From contig NZ_QJUV01000001.1 of the NCBI RefSeq assembly GCF_003397585.1, positions 434,001-498,000 of the forward strand: a stretch of 64,000 nucleotides of DNA, given 5' to 3'. Shown piece after piece: positions 45,529-53,600 of the stretch. The first letter of the stretch is position 1, and the number at the start of each line of letters is the position of its first letter. The DNA comes from Gardnerella piotii. Lineage in GTDB: Bacteria; Actinomycetota; Actinomycetes; Actinomycetales; Bifidobacteriaceae. The translations under genes were made by a program, and so were the position numbers. A model generated the notes under the pieces. That model did no database searches. It was not told the DNA's origin and was given only the letters and a program-made list of their open reading frames with translations.

Positions 45529-46368
45529 ATGCCTACTGATTTACTTGGACGCGAATATGAGACTTTCCGCGCGCCAGATGCGCTTACAACGCACGGCCCT
45601 GCGCGCATTATTGCTATGTGTAACCAGAAGGGTGGCGTTGGTAAAACTACCAGCTCCATAAATATCGCTGGTGCGCTGAGTCAATACGGTAGGCGCGTTT
45701 TAATTGTTGACTTCGATCCGCAAGGCGCTGCAACGGTGGGGCTTGGGATTAATGCGAACGCGCTTGATAACACTGTTTACACGGCGCTTTTTGATTCTTC
45801 TGTAGACGTGCACGATGTGATTCGCCACACTGCCACAGAAAATATTGACGTTATGCCTGCAAACATTGATCTTTCTGCAGCCGAGGTGCAGCTTGTTACC
45901 GAGGTTGGTCGCGAGCAGATTTTGGCTGGCGTGTTGCGCAAAGTTCGTAACGAGTACGACGTTATTATTATTGACTGCCAGCCTTCGCTTGGCTTGCTTA
46001 CCGTCAACGCGCTTACGGCGGCAGATGGCGTGATTATTCCTGTTGCAGCGGAGTTCTTTGCGCTTAGAGGCGTGGCGCTGCTTATGCAATCGATTGAAAA
46101 AGTGCAGCACAGAATTAACCCAGATTTGCAAGTGTTTGGCGTGCTAGTTACTATGTTTACGCGCACTTTGCACAGCGAAGAGGTTTTGCAAAGGATTTAC
46201 GAGGCTTTCCAGGGGCGCGTGTTGCATTCTGTGATTTCGCGTTCGATTAAGCTGCCGGATTCTACTGTTGCAGCGGTTCCGATTACGATTTTTGCTCCTG
46301 AGCATAAGACTGCTAAGGAGTATCGCGAGGTTGCGCGCGAGCTGATTTCCAACGGCGTGGTTGCGTGA
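45529..46368 (+). CDS. parA: ParA/Soj-type ATPase
   Basis: A 279-residue ATPase of the chromosome/plasmid partition family. The deviant Walker A is CNQKGGVGKTTSSINIAGAL near residue 29. Walker A' and B regions follow as VLIVDFDPQGAATVGLG and YDVIIIDCQPSLGLLTVNAL, and the C-terminus has PEHKTAKEYREVAREL. ATG 45529 is preferred (CTGGAG and a TAAACT box just upstream). An in-frame upstream GTG would overlap xerD. No parB follows. In actinobacteria this xerD-linked ParA usually precedes scpA/scpB, which are also absent from the next stretch. Confidence 0.88.
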   Translation: MPTDLLGREYETFRAPDALTTHGPARIIAMCNQKGGVGKTTSSINIAGALSQYGRRVLIVDFDPQGAATVGLGINANALDNTVYTALFDSSVDVHDVIRHTATENIDVMPANIDLSAAEVQLVTEVGREQILAGVLRKVRNEYDVIIIDCQPSLGLLTVNALTAADGVIIPVAAEFFALRGVALLMQSIEKVQHRINPDLQVFGVLVTMFTRTLHSEEVLQRIYEAFQGRVLHSVISRSIKLPDSTVAAVPITIFAPEHKTAKEYREVARELISNGVVA

Positions 46369-46370
46369 TT

Positions 46371-46613
46371 CGACCTGCCTTTTCGCTTAGAGCGTAGCGC
46401 GCGAATGATGATCTGCTTGAGTGTTGCAATGTAGTGCGATTGCACTTCGGCGCTGCTGTGTGCGCGTATACGTGTTACATTTGTCTCGCGCGTGAGGCGT
46501 TTGTAACGTTTTTTGGCTTGGATTCGTTATATTTGTCTCGGTGATGAGACATATGTAACGATTTTTGCCAAAGATTCGTTATATTTGTCTCGGTGATGAG
46601 ACATATGTAACAC
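46371..46613. repeat. Partial modular element and three CGTTACA-type hairpins
   Basis: 46375-46409 is a modular fragment (CGACCTGCC...GCGCGCGAATGA). Three hairpins follow at 46469-46506, 46527-46562 and 46578-46613, with arms such as CGTTATATTTGTCTCG / GAGACATATGTAACG. They sit between the convergent ends of parA and the gene at 46623, as the same trio does at 17679-17819. Confidence 0.75.
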
Positions 46614-46622
46614 TCGCGCAGA

Positions 46623-47036
46623 TTAGCTGCGATGTTTGCGCTCGGGTATTGGCTTTAGTCTTACGATTGTGTGCGCGTCAATGAACATTTCTTGCTCGGG
46701 TCGGCTTCCGTTTGCTGCTGCATCGCGCATAAGGTGCAATGTTGCTCCGTCCCAGCTGATTACGTGACCAATCGCGTCGTGGTATTCAATTTTTTGCGTG
46801 CTGGCGTCGTCTGTTTGAGCATTGTCATTGTTTGCTTGCGCGCTGCCAGCGTTTTGTAATCTTTCGCCGCCGCCTAATTGCGCGATTTTGTACGTTCGCA
46901 CAACAATTCGCGCGCCAACTGGTATAAACTCTGGTAGAATCTGCCGCCTAATTAAGCTAATCGTAGTGCGCCTCCGCGTTATTCGTGTCTTTGCGTTATT
47001 TATCGTCGTAGTGGCCTTTGCAATTGTGCTCTTCAA
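46623..47036 (-). CDS. Small conserved actinobacterial protein (DUF6725-like)
   Basis: The frame spans 137 codons from TTG 47036, but the real start is uncertain because this end overlaps the upstream antitoxin gene by 41 bases. Another option is the ATT at 46961, which has GGAGG nine bases upstream. The conserved part is LIRRQILPEFIPVGARIVVRTYK, then IGHVISWDGATLHLMRDAAANGSRPEQEMFIDAHTIVRLKPIPER, which resembles a bifidobacterial family of unknown function (tentatively DUF6725). Residues between are a variable Asn/Asp insert. A degraded copy of its 3' end lies at 49973-50020. Confidence 0.6.
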   Translation of the reverse strand: MKSTIAKATTTINNAKTRITRRRTTISLIRRQILPEFIPVGARIVVRTYKIAQLGGGERLQNAGSAQANNDNAQTDDASTQKIEYHDAIGHVISWDGATLHLMRDAAANGSRPEQEMFIDAHTIVRLKPIPERKHRS

Positions 47037-47283
47037 GCTTTATTGTGCCATTTTTAACTCCGTCAATCTGCGATTTCAAATATGCTTGATTTGACGGCGA
47101 GTAAAATGGGTCTAGCGAAAAATCTAACGGTATTCTCTTTTCGCGACCAATCGTTTTGATAAACACGTTCAGCGCGGCGCTCATAGAGATTCCGAGTTCT
47201 TTGCAAACTCGTTCAGCGTTGAGTTTGTCTTCTTTCTTTGCTCGAAAGTTTACGTTTACCACGTCTGTTGTTACTGTAGTCAT
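46996..47283 (-). CDS. RelB/DinJ-family antitoxin, apparently orphan
   Basis: A 95-residue protein with the ribbon-helix-helix antitoxin pattern VVNVNFRAKKEDKLNAERVCKELGISMSAALNVFIKTIGREKRIPLDFSLDPF, then a C-terminal toxin-neutralising tail. TAGGAA precedes ATG 47283. The position where a RelE/YafQ toxin should follow is occupied by the unrelated gene at 46623-47036, and no toxin frame was found nearby. It may be a remnant, a trans-acting antitoxin, or a plain repressor. Confidence 0.85.
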   Translation of the reverse strand: MTTVTTDVVNVNFRAKKEDKLNAERVCKELGISMSAALNVFIKTIGREKRIPLDFSLDPFYSPSNQAYLKSQIDGVKNGTIKLEEHNCKGHYDDK

Positions 47284-47653
47284 CTTGGTTCCTACTCTTA
47301 TGTTTTAGTGGGGAGTTTTGTACTTTTGCATAAATATATACGACAATTATATATGATGTAACGTAAATGTCATTAATTATGCAAGCAATTGTTGATGATT
47401 TTCAGTAACACGCGAAGGACATTTCCGCTTTTTGTAGTGTGTTTGTATCATAATCCGAGTTTGTTGATTCTTATTTGTGAAATCTTGTAGAATTATATTT
47501 ATGCGCTGATGCATGCTAGTTTTGCTAGTTGTTAGATGTTATATGGCTTGCGATTGATTTTGTAATTTTGCTTGTGATTTATGGGTTTTGTGTCAGAAGT
47601 GTAGTTTTTGTTGCACGGCGCTAGGTTTTACGTACATTTTTAGGAGGTGTCTT
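47284..47653. other. Divergent spacer, antitoxin/ORF6N
   Basis: AT-rich 370-base region. It contains a fragment of the TGTAGTGTGTTTGTAT hairpin family (47429-47447) and a TTGCTTGCGATT-like word near 47545. It probably holds promoters for both flanking genes. No gene seen. Confidence 0.5.
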
Positions 47654-48091
47654 ATGGTAGAGCAGAATAAAAATTTAATTATCACGGACGCTAGAAGCGT
47701 GCCATCTAAAGCGCTTATAGACGCTAAAACGATAAAAGAAAAAATTTATAACATTCGCAATCAAAAAGTCATGCTTGATGTGGATTTAGCTGAGATATAT
47801 GGATACAGTACAAGAGCGTTCAATCAACAAGTAAAAAATAACATAGAAAAATTTGATAACGACTTTATGTTTCAATTAAATAAATCTGAGTTGGAATATT
47901 TGCAATCAAATTTTTTGACCGCAAATATTAGTTCTAAAAGCAGGTCACTTCCATATGCTTTTACGGAGCAGGGCGTCTATATGCTCATGACGGTGCAAAA
48001 TTTTGACTATTACGCGGATATAGTTATCGAATGCTATTGGGGTAGTATTCGCAAAAATAAACGATATTTATCCATAGTTGGGAAGGAATAG
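47654..48091 (+). CDS. ORF6N-domain protein with atypical C-terminus
   Basis: A 145-residue protein from ATG 47654 (TAGGAGGTG upstream). Residues ~25-115 are an ORF6N domain (KTIKEKIYNIRNQKVMLDVDLAEIYGYSTRAFNQQVKNNIEKFDNDFMFQLNKSE; SLPYAFTEQGVYMLMTV), a DNA-binding module common in phages and mobile regions. After MLMTV the usual helical tail is replaced by QNFDYYADIVIECYWGSIRKNKRYLSIVGKE, which suggests truncation or recombination. It is followed four bases later by the Abi gene. Confidence 0.8.
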   Translation: MVEQNKNLIITDARSVPSKALIDAKTIKEKIYNIRNQKVMLDVDLAEIYGYSTRAFNQQVKNNIEKFDNDFMFQLNKSELEYLQSNFLTANISSKSRSLPYAFTEQGVYMLMTVQNFDYYADIVIECYWGSIRKNKRYLSIVGKE

Positions 48092-48095
48092 GGGA

Positions 48096-49109
48096 ATGGA
48101 TAATCGATACTGTTCTTGTGCAAAGAAAACATGTGCAATTAATAAATTGCCCGTGAAGCTTTCGTCAATAGATCAGATAAAACATCTTAAGAAGCAAGGT
48201 ATAACTTTTAACAAACGATCTGAAGATTTTGCAATTTCCTACCTTTCAACCTTCTCATATTATTTTGAAACTTGTTCATATAAGAAATTGTTTAACAAGA
48301 GAGTTGGTGGGTCTAGAGATGGCCAGTATATTGACTTGGATTTTGATCAATTATGCAAAATAGAGCAGCTTAATAGAATGTTTCAAAAACTTTTACTTCT
48401 AATAACTCTAATTATAGAGCATGAGTCAAAAGTTAAGTTAATGAAAATGTTTACTGAAAATCCTGAAGAAGATGGATACTCCATTGTTGAAGATTATATG
48501 TTTAGTCTTGATAATGATGACCGCAAAATACTAATTGTTGAATTAGAACGACTTAAAGATGGAAAATATAGCAGAGAATCGGCAGAAAAGTATACAGTTG
48601 GAATGCCAATTTGGGTATTTGTTGAAGGTGTTACATTTGGAACATTGCTAAGATTTTATCGTTTTTGTGCAAAAAGATGGGGTAGTAGAGAGATGCAGAA
48701 GGAACATCACTTATTGTGCAGGGTAAAATCTGTACGTAATGCTTGTGCTCATTCTAATTCAATATTGGATGGAATTACTGAAAAAAGTTCTGACAACGTG
48801 CTTGTGCTTGAAGAAGTAAGTAAAGCTATTGAAACTGTAGGGTTCAATAAGCGTGCTAGGCGATCAAATATGTGTAATGCGAAGATGAAAGAAATAGTGA
48901 TAACTGCATATATGTATAAGAAATTTCTGCATAGGAATTATCAGTGTGATGAATGCGTGAATGATCAAAAAAGCATTATTGAATACATTGCAGGGTGTTT
49001 TATAAAAAAGTCATCTGAGTACACAAAAGAGTACGATAAAGCGAGTAAATTTAACTCATTGCTTGCTTTTATTTGTACTGTTATTGACAGTTGGATATGT
49101 GAAAGATAG
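48096..49109 (+). CDS. Abi_2-type abortive infection protein (HEPN)
   Basis: A 337-residue protein resembling the AbiD/AbiF (Abi_2) family. The N-terminus is LSSIDQIKHLKKQGITFNKRSEDFAISYLSTFSYY, then FDQLCKIEQLNRMFQKLLLLITLIIEHESKVKLM, and the HEPN RNase signature RNACAHSN with Arg214 and His219 (R-x4-H). Such proteins stop phage by cleaving RNA after infection. ATG 48096 has GAAGGAATAGGGG upstream. Codon use is more AT-rich than in surrounding housekeeping genes, consistent with transfer. The phage trigger is unknown. Confidence 0.8.
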   Translation: MDNRYCSCAKKTCAINKLPVKLSSIDQIKHLKKQGITFNKRSEDFAISYLSTFSYYFETCSYKKLFNKRVGGSRDGQYIDLDFDQLCKIEQLNRMFQKLLLLITLIIEHESKVKLMKMFTENPEEDGYSIVEDYMFSLDNDDRKILIVELERLKDGKYSRESAEKYTVGMPIWVFVEGVTFGTLLRFYRFCAKRWGSREMQKEHHLLCRVKSVRNACAHSNSILDGITEKSSDNVLVLEEVSKAIETVGFNKRARRSNMCNAKMKEIVITAYMYKKFLHRNYQCDECVNDQKSIIEYIAGCFIKKSSEYTKEYDKASKFNSLLAFICTVIDSWICER

Positions 49110-49210
49110 AATTAAAAGTGCTTGAAAACCTTAGGGTTTTGGGGGGCGGAAGTGCGAGAGCGCATCTGCCCCGATTTTTTTTGCTCCAAATGTTTCTGTA
49201 CACGCTGAAA

Positions 49211-49662
49211 TGGGAACAAACGTGGGGGAAAGGGAACGAACGCGGGGAGGTGTGCCTGAGTTTGTTCCCAAAATTGGCCAAAACGTAAACAAACGTGGGC
49301 GCGACGACCTACCTTTTCGCTTAGAGCGTAGCGCGAAGGCGCTTTGACTGAGCTTGAAATTGCATAACGCATTTCAAGCTCCTTCAAAGCGTGATTTGGC
49401 TTAAGGCATAAAGTCCAGTGGACTTTATGCGCCAAATCAGCCGAACGGCTACTAATAGCCGTGAGGAATAGAGCGCTGAGCCGCTCAAAGCAGAAGCACT
49501 GCTTCTGCGCGGCGAAGACGTGAGCGCGGTGTAACGCACGAACGATTTACCGAAAATGTAGCTGTACACGCTGAAAATGGAACGAACGCGGGGAGGTGTG
49601 CCTGAGTTTGTTCCCAAAATTGGCCAAAACGTAAACAAACGTGGGCGCGACGACCTACCTTT
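49211..49662. repeat. 84-base direct repeat with GTTTGTTCCC hairpins
   Basis: Two near-identical blocks, 49233-49316 and 49579-49662, run from GGAACGAACGCGGGG to CGACGACCTACCTTT and lead into two different modular elements. Inside the first, TGGGAACAAAC (49211-49221) pairs with GTTTGTTCCCA (49260-49270). Confidence 0.75.
49294..49560. repeat. Modular palindromic element, expanded copy G
   Basis: Largest copy. After hairpin 1 it strings together four different palindromic cores: GAGCTTGAAAT/ATTTCAAGCTC, TGATTTGGC/GCCAAATCA enclosing GCATAAAGTCC-AGT-GGACTTTATGC, CGGCTA/TAGCCG, and GCAGAAGCACTGCTTCTGC within GAGCCGCTCAA...GCGGCGAAGACG. Intergenic, after the Abi gene. Confidence 0.8.
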
Positions 49663-49800
49663 GCGCTTAAAGCGTAGCGCGCAAAGGTAATTCGGAGCGC
49701 TGAGCTTGCTTAGGGTTGAAAGCACGGTGTGCTTTCAACGCAAGCGAAGACGTGAGCGCGCTTAGACCGCGCGAACGACACGACCTGCCTTTGCGTTTGT
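49645..49800. repeat. Modular palindromic element, copy H
   Basis: Hairpin 1 is CCTTTGCGC (49658-49666)/GCGCAAAGG (49679-49687). The flanking stem is CTTGC (49705-49709)/GCAAG (49740-49744) around GTTGAAAGCAC-GGT-GTGCTTTCAAC. Both stems differ from copy A in both arms while staying paired. Confidence 0.85.
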
Positions 49801-49886
49801 ATAATGCGATGTTTAATGAGTTGTTAAAGAATCCTGAGTTAGAGTTTTAGGGTTTTATAATATTCTAGTGTTTTGCTCCAAATGTG

Positions 49887-49966
49887 CGCGACGACCTGTC
49901 TTCGCGCTTTGATGTAGTGTGTTTGTATTAAAAAATACTGAAATTCAGTACAATCGCACTACATTG
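49887..49966. repeat. Modular fragment plus TGTAGTG hairpin
   Basis: 49887-49908 is a GCGCGACGACCTGTCTTCGC fragment. 49914-49965 is a hairpin with TGTAGTGTGTTTGTA / GTACAATCGCACTACA arms. Directly precedes the displaced gene fragment. Confidence 0.7.
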
Positions 49967-49967
49967 A

Positions 49968-50020
49968 GCGCGGATTAGCTGCGATGTTTGCGCTCGGGCA
50001 CTGGATTTAGCCTTACGATT
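49968..50020 (-). pseudogene. Displaced 3' fragment of the 46623 gene
   Basis: About 48 of 53 bases match 46616-46668. On the minus strand it encodes IVRLKPVPERKHRS and the same stop codon, against IVRLKPIPERKHRS in the intact gene. Nothing upstream of it continues the family, so it is a terminal fragment only. Confidence 0.75.
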
Positions 50021-50648
50021 TGCATGCGCTTGTGGTTCGCGCACACCCAAACCACAAGATGTTGTGGTTTTTGCGACACGCGGGTCACAAAAAACACTCC
50101 ACCTGCTACATAAAAGTATTCGGTTATTATCTAGTATTCAATAGATTTTTTTGCAAAAGTCAATCATTATAAAAACTTTTACGCACTCCGCAATTTGTAG
50201 AGGTTTTAACTTGCAATTCGTTCTGGGGGGGGGGGGGTATAAATACTAAAGGCTTTAGTTAAAGCTGCGCTTTGCTATCTTGTTTTTGCGCGCGGGTTAA
50301 TATTCGGGCTAATCGCAGAGTTAATTGCGAAGTTAACACCCGAGTTAATCGCGCATTTAGCGCTGCGTTAAGTGATTGCTGAACGTTTATGCTGCGTTGG
50401 GCAGTGGGAGTCACCTGGCTTTGCTTGTACAGGTGCTGGTTGGAACGTTCGGCATGTTGCGCTTAACGCTTTTTGAGTATTGGATTTGTCTGGTGCTCTG
50501 CCCGTTTTGGGAGTTGCGCGCAAATGCATAAAACAAGTGAGCGAAGAGTAACTTAAGAATAACGAGGAACAAGCCGCATGGAATGGTTTCATGCAGTTTT
50601 GTTGGGGGTTGCCACGATATTCGCGGTGCCAGGAAAGGTGAGTAGACT
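50021..50648. other. Pilus locus upstream region
   Basis: The 628 bases before the tip adhesin contain a hairpin at 50029-50058 (CTTGTGGTT/AACCACAAG), a second weaker one at 50062-50096, the poly-G promoter at 50211-50243, and a ~400-base leader with several GTTAA repeats (GGGTTAATATTCGGGCTAAT type). No gene is supported in the leader. Confidence 0.6.
50211..50243 (+). promoter_or_regulatory. Candidate phase-variable pilus promoter (G13 in spacer)
   Basis: TTGCAA (50211-50216) and TATAAA (50238-50243) are separated by 21 bases, 13 of which are an unbroken G run (50225-50237). A spacer of 17, the optimum, would need nine G. It lies 405 bases upstream of the tip adhesin ATG. Confidence 0.6.
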
Positions 50649-53600
50649 ATGTTGCCAGCAGGGTTACGTGGATTCGCATCACGCGTGGGGCGTCTTGCGT
50701 TGCGCGCTTTTGCTTGGAATAAGGGTGGCGCCGTCGCACGTCCAGCCCGCACCCTACTTCGCGCGCTCTTTGCAATGCTCGTAGTCGCCGCCACGCTTCT
50801 CGCGACTTTTGTTGTTCCTGCACAGAAGGCAAGTGCTGGTCAAGTTTATTGGGATAAATTTGGCAATGCAGTTGTTGCGGCTGATCATTCTAATCTTGGT
50901 TCTGCTTTTGTTAACATGAAAACTGGCGATTGCACAAAGTATGAGCTTGATAAAGGAACTTGCAAAGATGAATATTATCCGCTTGTCGAGCCTGGAAAAG
51001 GTACTGATGGACGTACGAAAATTACCTTTCGTGGTGTGTTTAATCCTTTGCTCGATAAAAACAGGTTTAATACTCGACCTGTATTTTATTTGATTACTCC
51101 ACGTGGTCTTGTTGACGATACTATAAGAATAACGCGTGAAGTAAAATGGATTAGTATTGCTAGAGAAAATAATAATGGGAAAATTGTTCTTGTACATAAG
51201 CCTCAAGACAATTGGGATAATAAAAGTAACGGCAGCGAAACAGTAGGACAGTTTTATAATCCTGGTAAGCAACGCTATACTTATCTTCCTAGCGATGGCG
51301 ATAAATATAATCATTTTTGGGATATTACGCTCGGAGATAAAGGCTGCGGTTCTAATAGAACTTCAATGTGTGAATTGTATGCGTGGAAAAATAGAGGAGA
51401 AATCGGGCGAATATTTCAGTCTTGGGAGAAAGAAAAAGAGGCAGTATATCGTTGGACAGTAACTGCTGATGTTGATCCTAGGTATGACCCTTATCAGTTA
51501 TTCTTTGCAATGGGTTATACGGATGATATGAATGAAAATGTAGAAAATGCAAGTTCTGTTCGACATTATACAGTTTCAGGTCCATATGATACTGATGGTG
51601 ATGGTATTCCAGATTTTGAGGAATACAATATAGGAGATAGGCCTGATCACGGTGTAGACCAAACTACTAAAGGTGGTATGAAATACGATGAGGTTAAGAA
51701 TGTAGAACCATTCAGTAGTTTTGAATCAAAAAACTATTTTGAAACTGGTACTTGGGATGGCGATACAGTAAACGGTCACTTCGTCAAAGATGGTGGCAAG
51801 ACATATAAACTGCCAACTAAGGCTGGACTTGTATATAGCTTTGAAGGCGAGCCAACAGACGAAAAAGGTAATAAGGTAAAAGTTACTTACGATGATAATT
51901 ATGGTACTGCACATACCCTTTCGCCAGGTCATGCTTGGCTAGATCCACTTACTGGTCATGTATCTTTTAACCCTGGTCCAGAACATAAGCGTCATACAAT
52001 AACTTTCCATGTGCAAGTAAAATATCCTGACCCTTCGCTGTATAACTGTAAACGTAGCCCAAACGATCGTCTTATAGAGCATTTGCAAGCAAAATTCAAA
52101 GTCGAACCAATGTCTCGCTTCTACTATCCTGAGTGGGATAATACTACTGTTACTGCTGGGTCGTCAAAACAATCTACTGAACCTCACAGTAAAAAAGATG
52201 ATAGGCGCGGCACAAAGTATGCAAAGAAGTTGCCTGCTAAATCGTTTACGCTTAATAAATATGGTAAATGGGGTCAGGATCCTCTTAAGTGGTCTTCACT
52301 TACAAACGGTGGAGATAAAACAGGTAAAGTTACTTTTAGTCCAGAAAAGCCAATGGATGCGGGTGATTATAAAACACCTGTTGTAGTTACATATCTTGAT
52401 GGTTCTACTTCGGCAGATCCTGATTCTGGTAATGGTGGTAATCCAGTGTATGCCCCAGTTAAGGTGGAAGACCTTACGGTTACTAGTAATCCGCAGGATT
52501 TGAATCTTAAGCTTCTTAACGGCAAGAGCATAAATAATAACGCATTTGGCGGCGATATTAACTACCACAATGCGAGTAGCCAAAAGCCGCGCGAGCTTAC
52601 AAAAGGCCAGTCGATTGGTAAAGGCGCCAAGGATGACGGCATTGTGCTGGATTCGTGGTCCACTAACGCAAAGGGTCCTATTACCTTCCGCGCCGTGTGC
52701 CATAAGAAGGATGACCCTAAGGCTCCGTACACGCTGCTTAAGCCTGCCGAGGGCAAGAACAAAGCAAGCGGCGACGTTGACGGCTTGCAATTCCAGGACT
52801 TCCGCCAGTGGATTCGAGACAATGACCCTAAGTGTGCGAATGGTAACTGCACAGATGGCAATCAATACCTTTCTAAGGGAGAGTGGAACAGCAGCACTAT
52901 GGAGCGTTCTCGCGCGCTGATTGGCGGCACGCCTAAAAAAGCGGGCGAGTACGAGTGCAAGGTGTTTGCGTTCCACGAGGCTCACACTGGAGCAGGGAAG
53001 CAATATAATGATGCGCTTAAAACGTTTGATGGCTTAGTTAAGCAAGGCGCAAACTATGGCTTTGCTTTTGATATTGGCAACACTTTTGCATCCACTAGGG
53101 GCACAGAGTGGACTGTAGACTCCTTCCACTTTAAGATAAAGCTTAACGACAACCAAAAGTACAACCCGACTTATGTGAAGACTGGCACTATTGAGGCTGG
53201 TAAGTTTAAGATTGGCGATTTTGTTGATAGCAATGGCAATTCTTCGAAGCAGCCTACGAGCATTAAGAACGGCAACGGCGTTCCAACGAAAGATCAAGAT
53301 GACATTGTTGTGGATAGACTCCCAAAGGGCACGTGGTTTGAGATTAAGAGGCTGATAAAGAGCGCAGATAAAGATAACAATAAGGCCAAGACGTACCCTT
53401 GGGCTAACTTAGAGGGTGACGAAGATAACGTTAAGCGCGATGATAAAGGCAATCCTGTTAAGAAAGATAACAAGATTCAACCAAATGATACCACTTCAAT
53501 TCGCGAGTACGGCGCCGTCACCTTCCGCCCAGATAAGTGGCAGGACGCTGGCGAGTATTGGGCCGAGGTTGTTGTGCACTACCCAGACGGCACATCTACG

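Noticed and set aside
44332..46368. Integrase plus ParA as a mobile element
   Set aside because: The recombinase is XerD-like in chromosomal context after pheA-tyrA, and xerD-parA is a normal actinobacterial arrangement.
49294..49800. Insertion sequence
   Set aside because: No transposase frame and no simple terminal inverted repeats. The region is a chain of palindromes.
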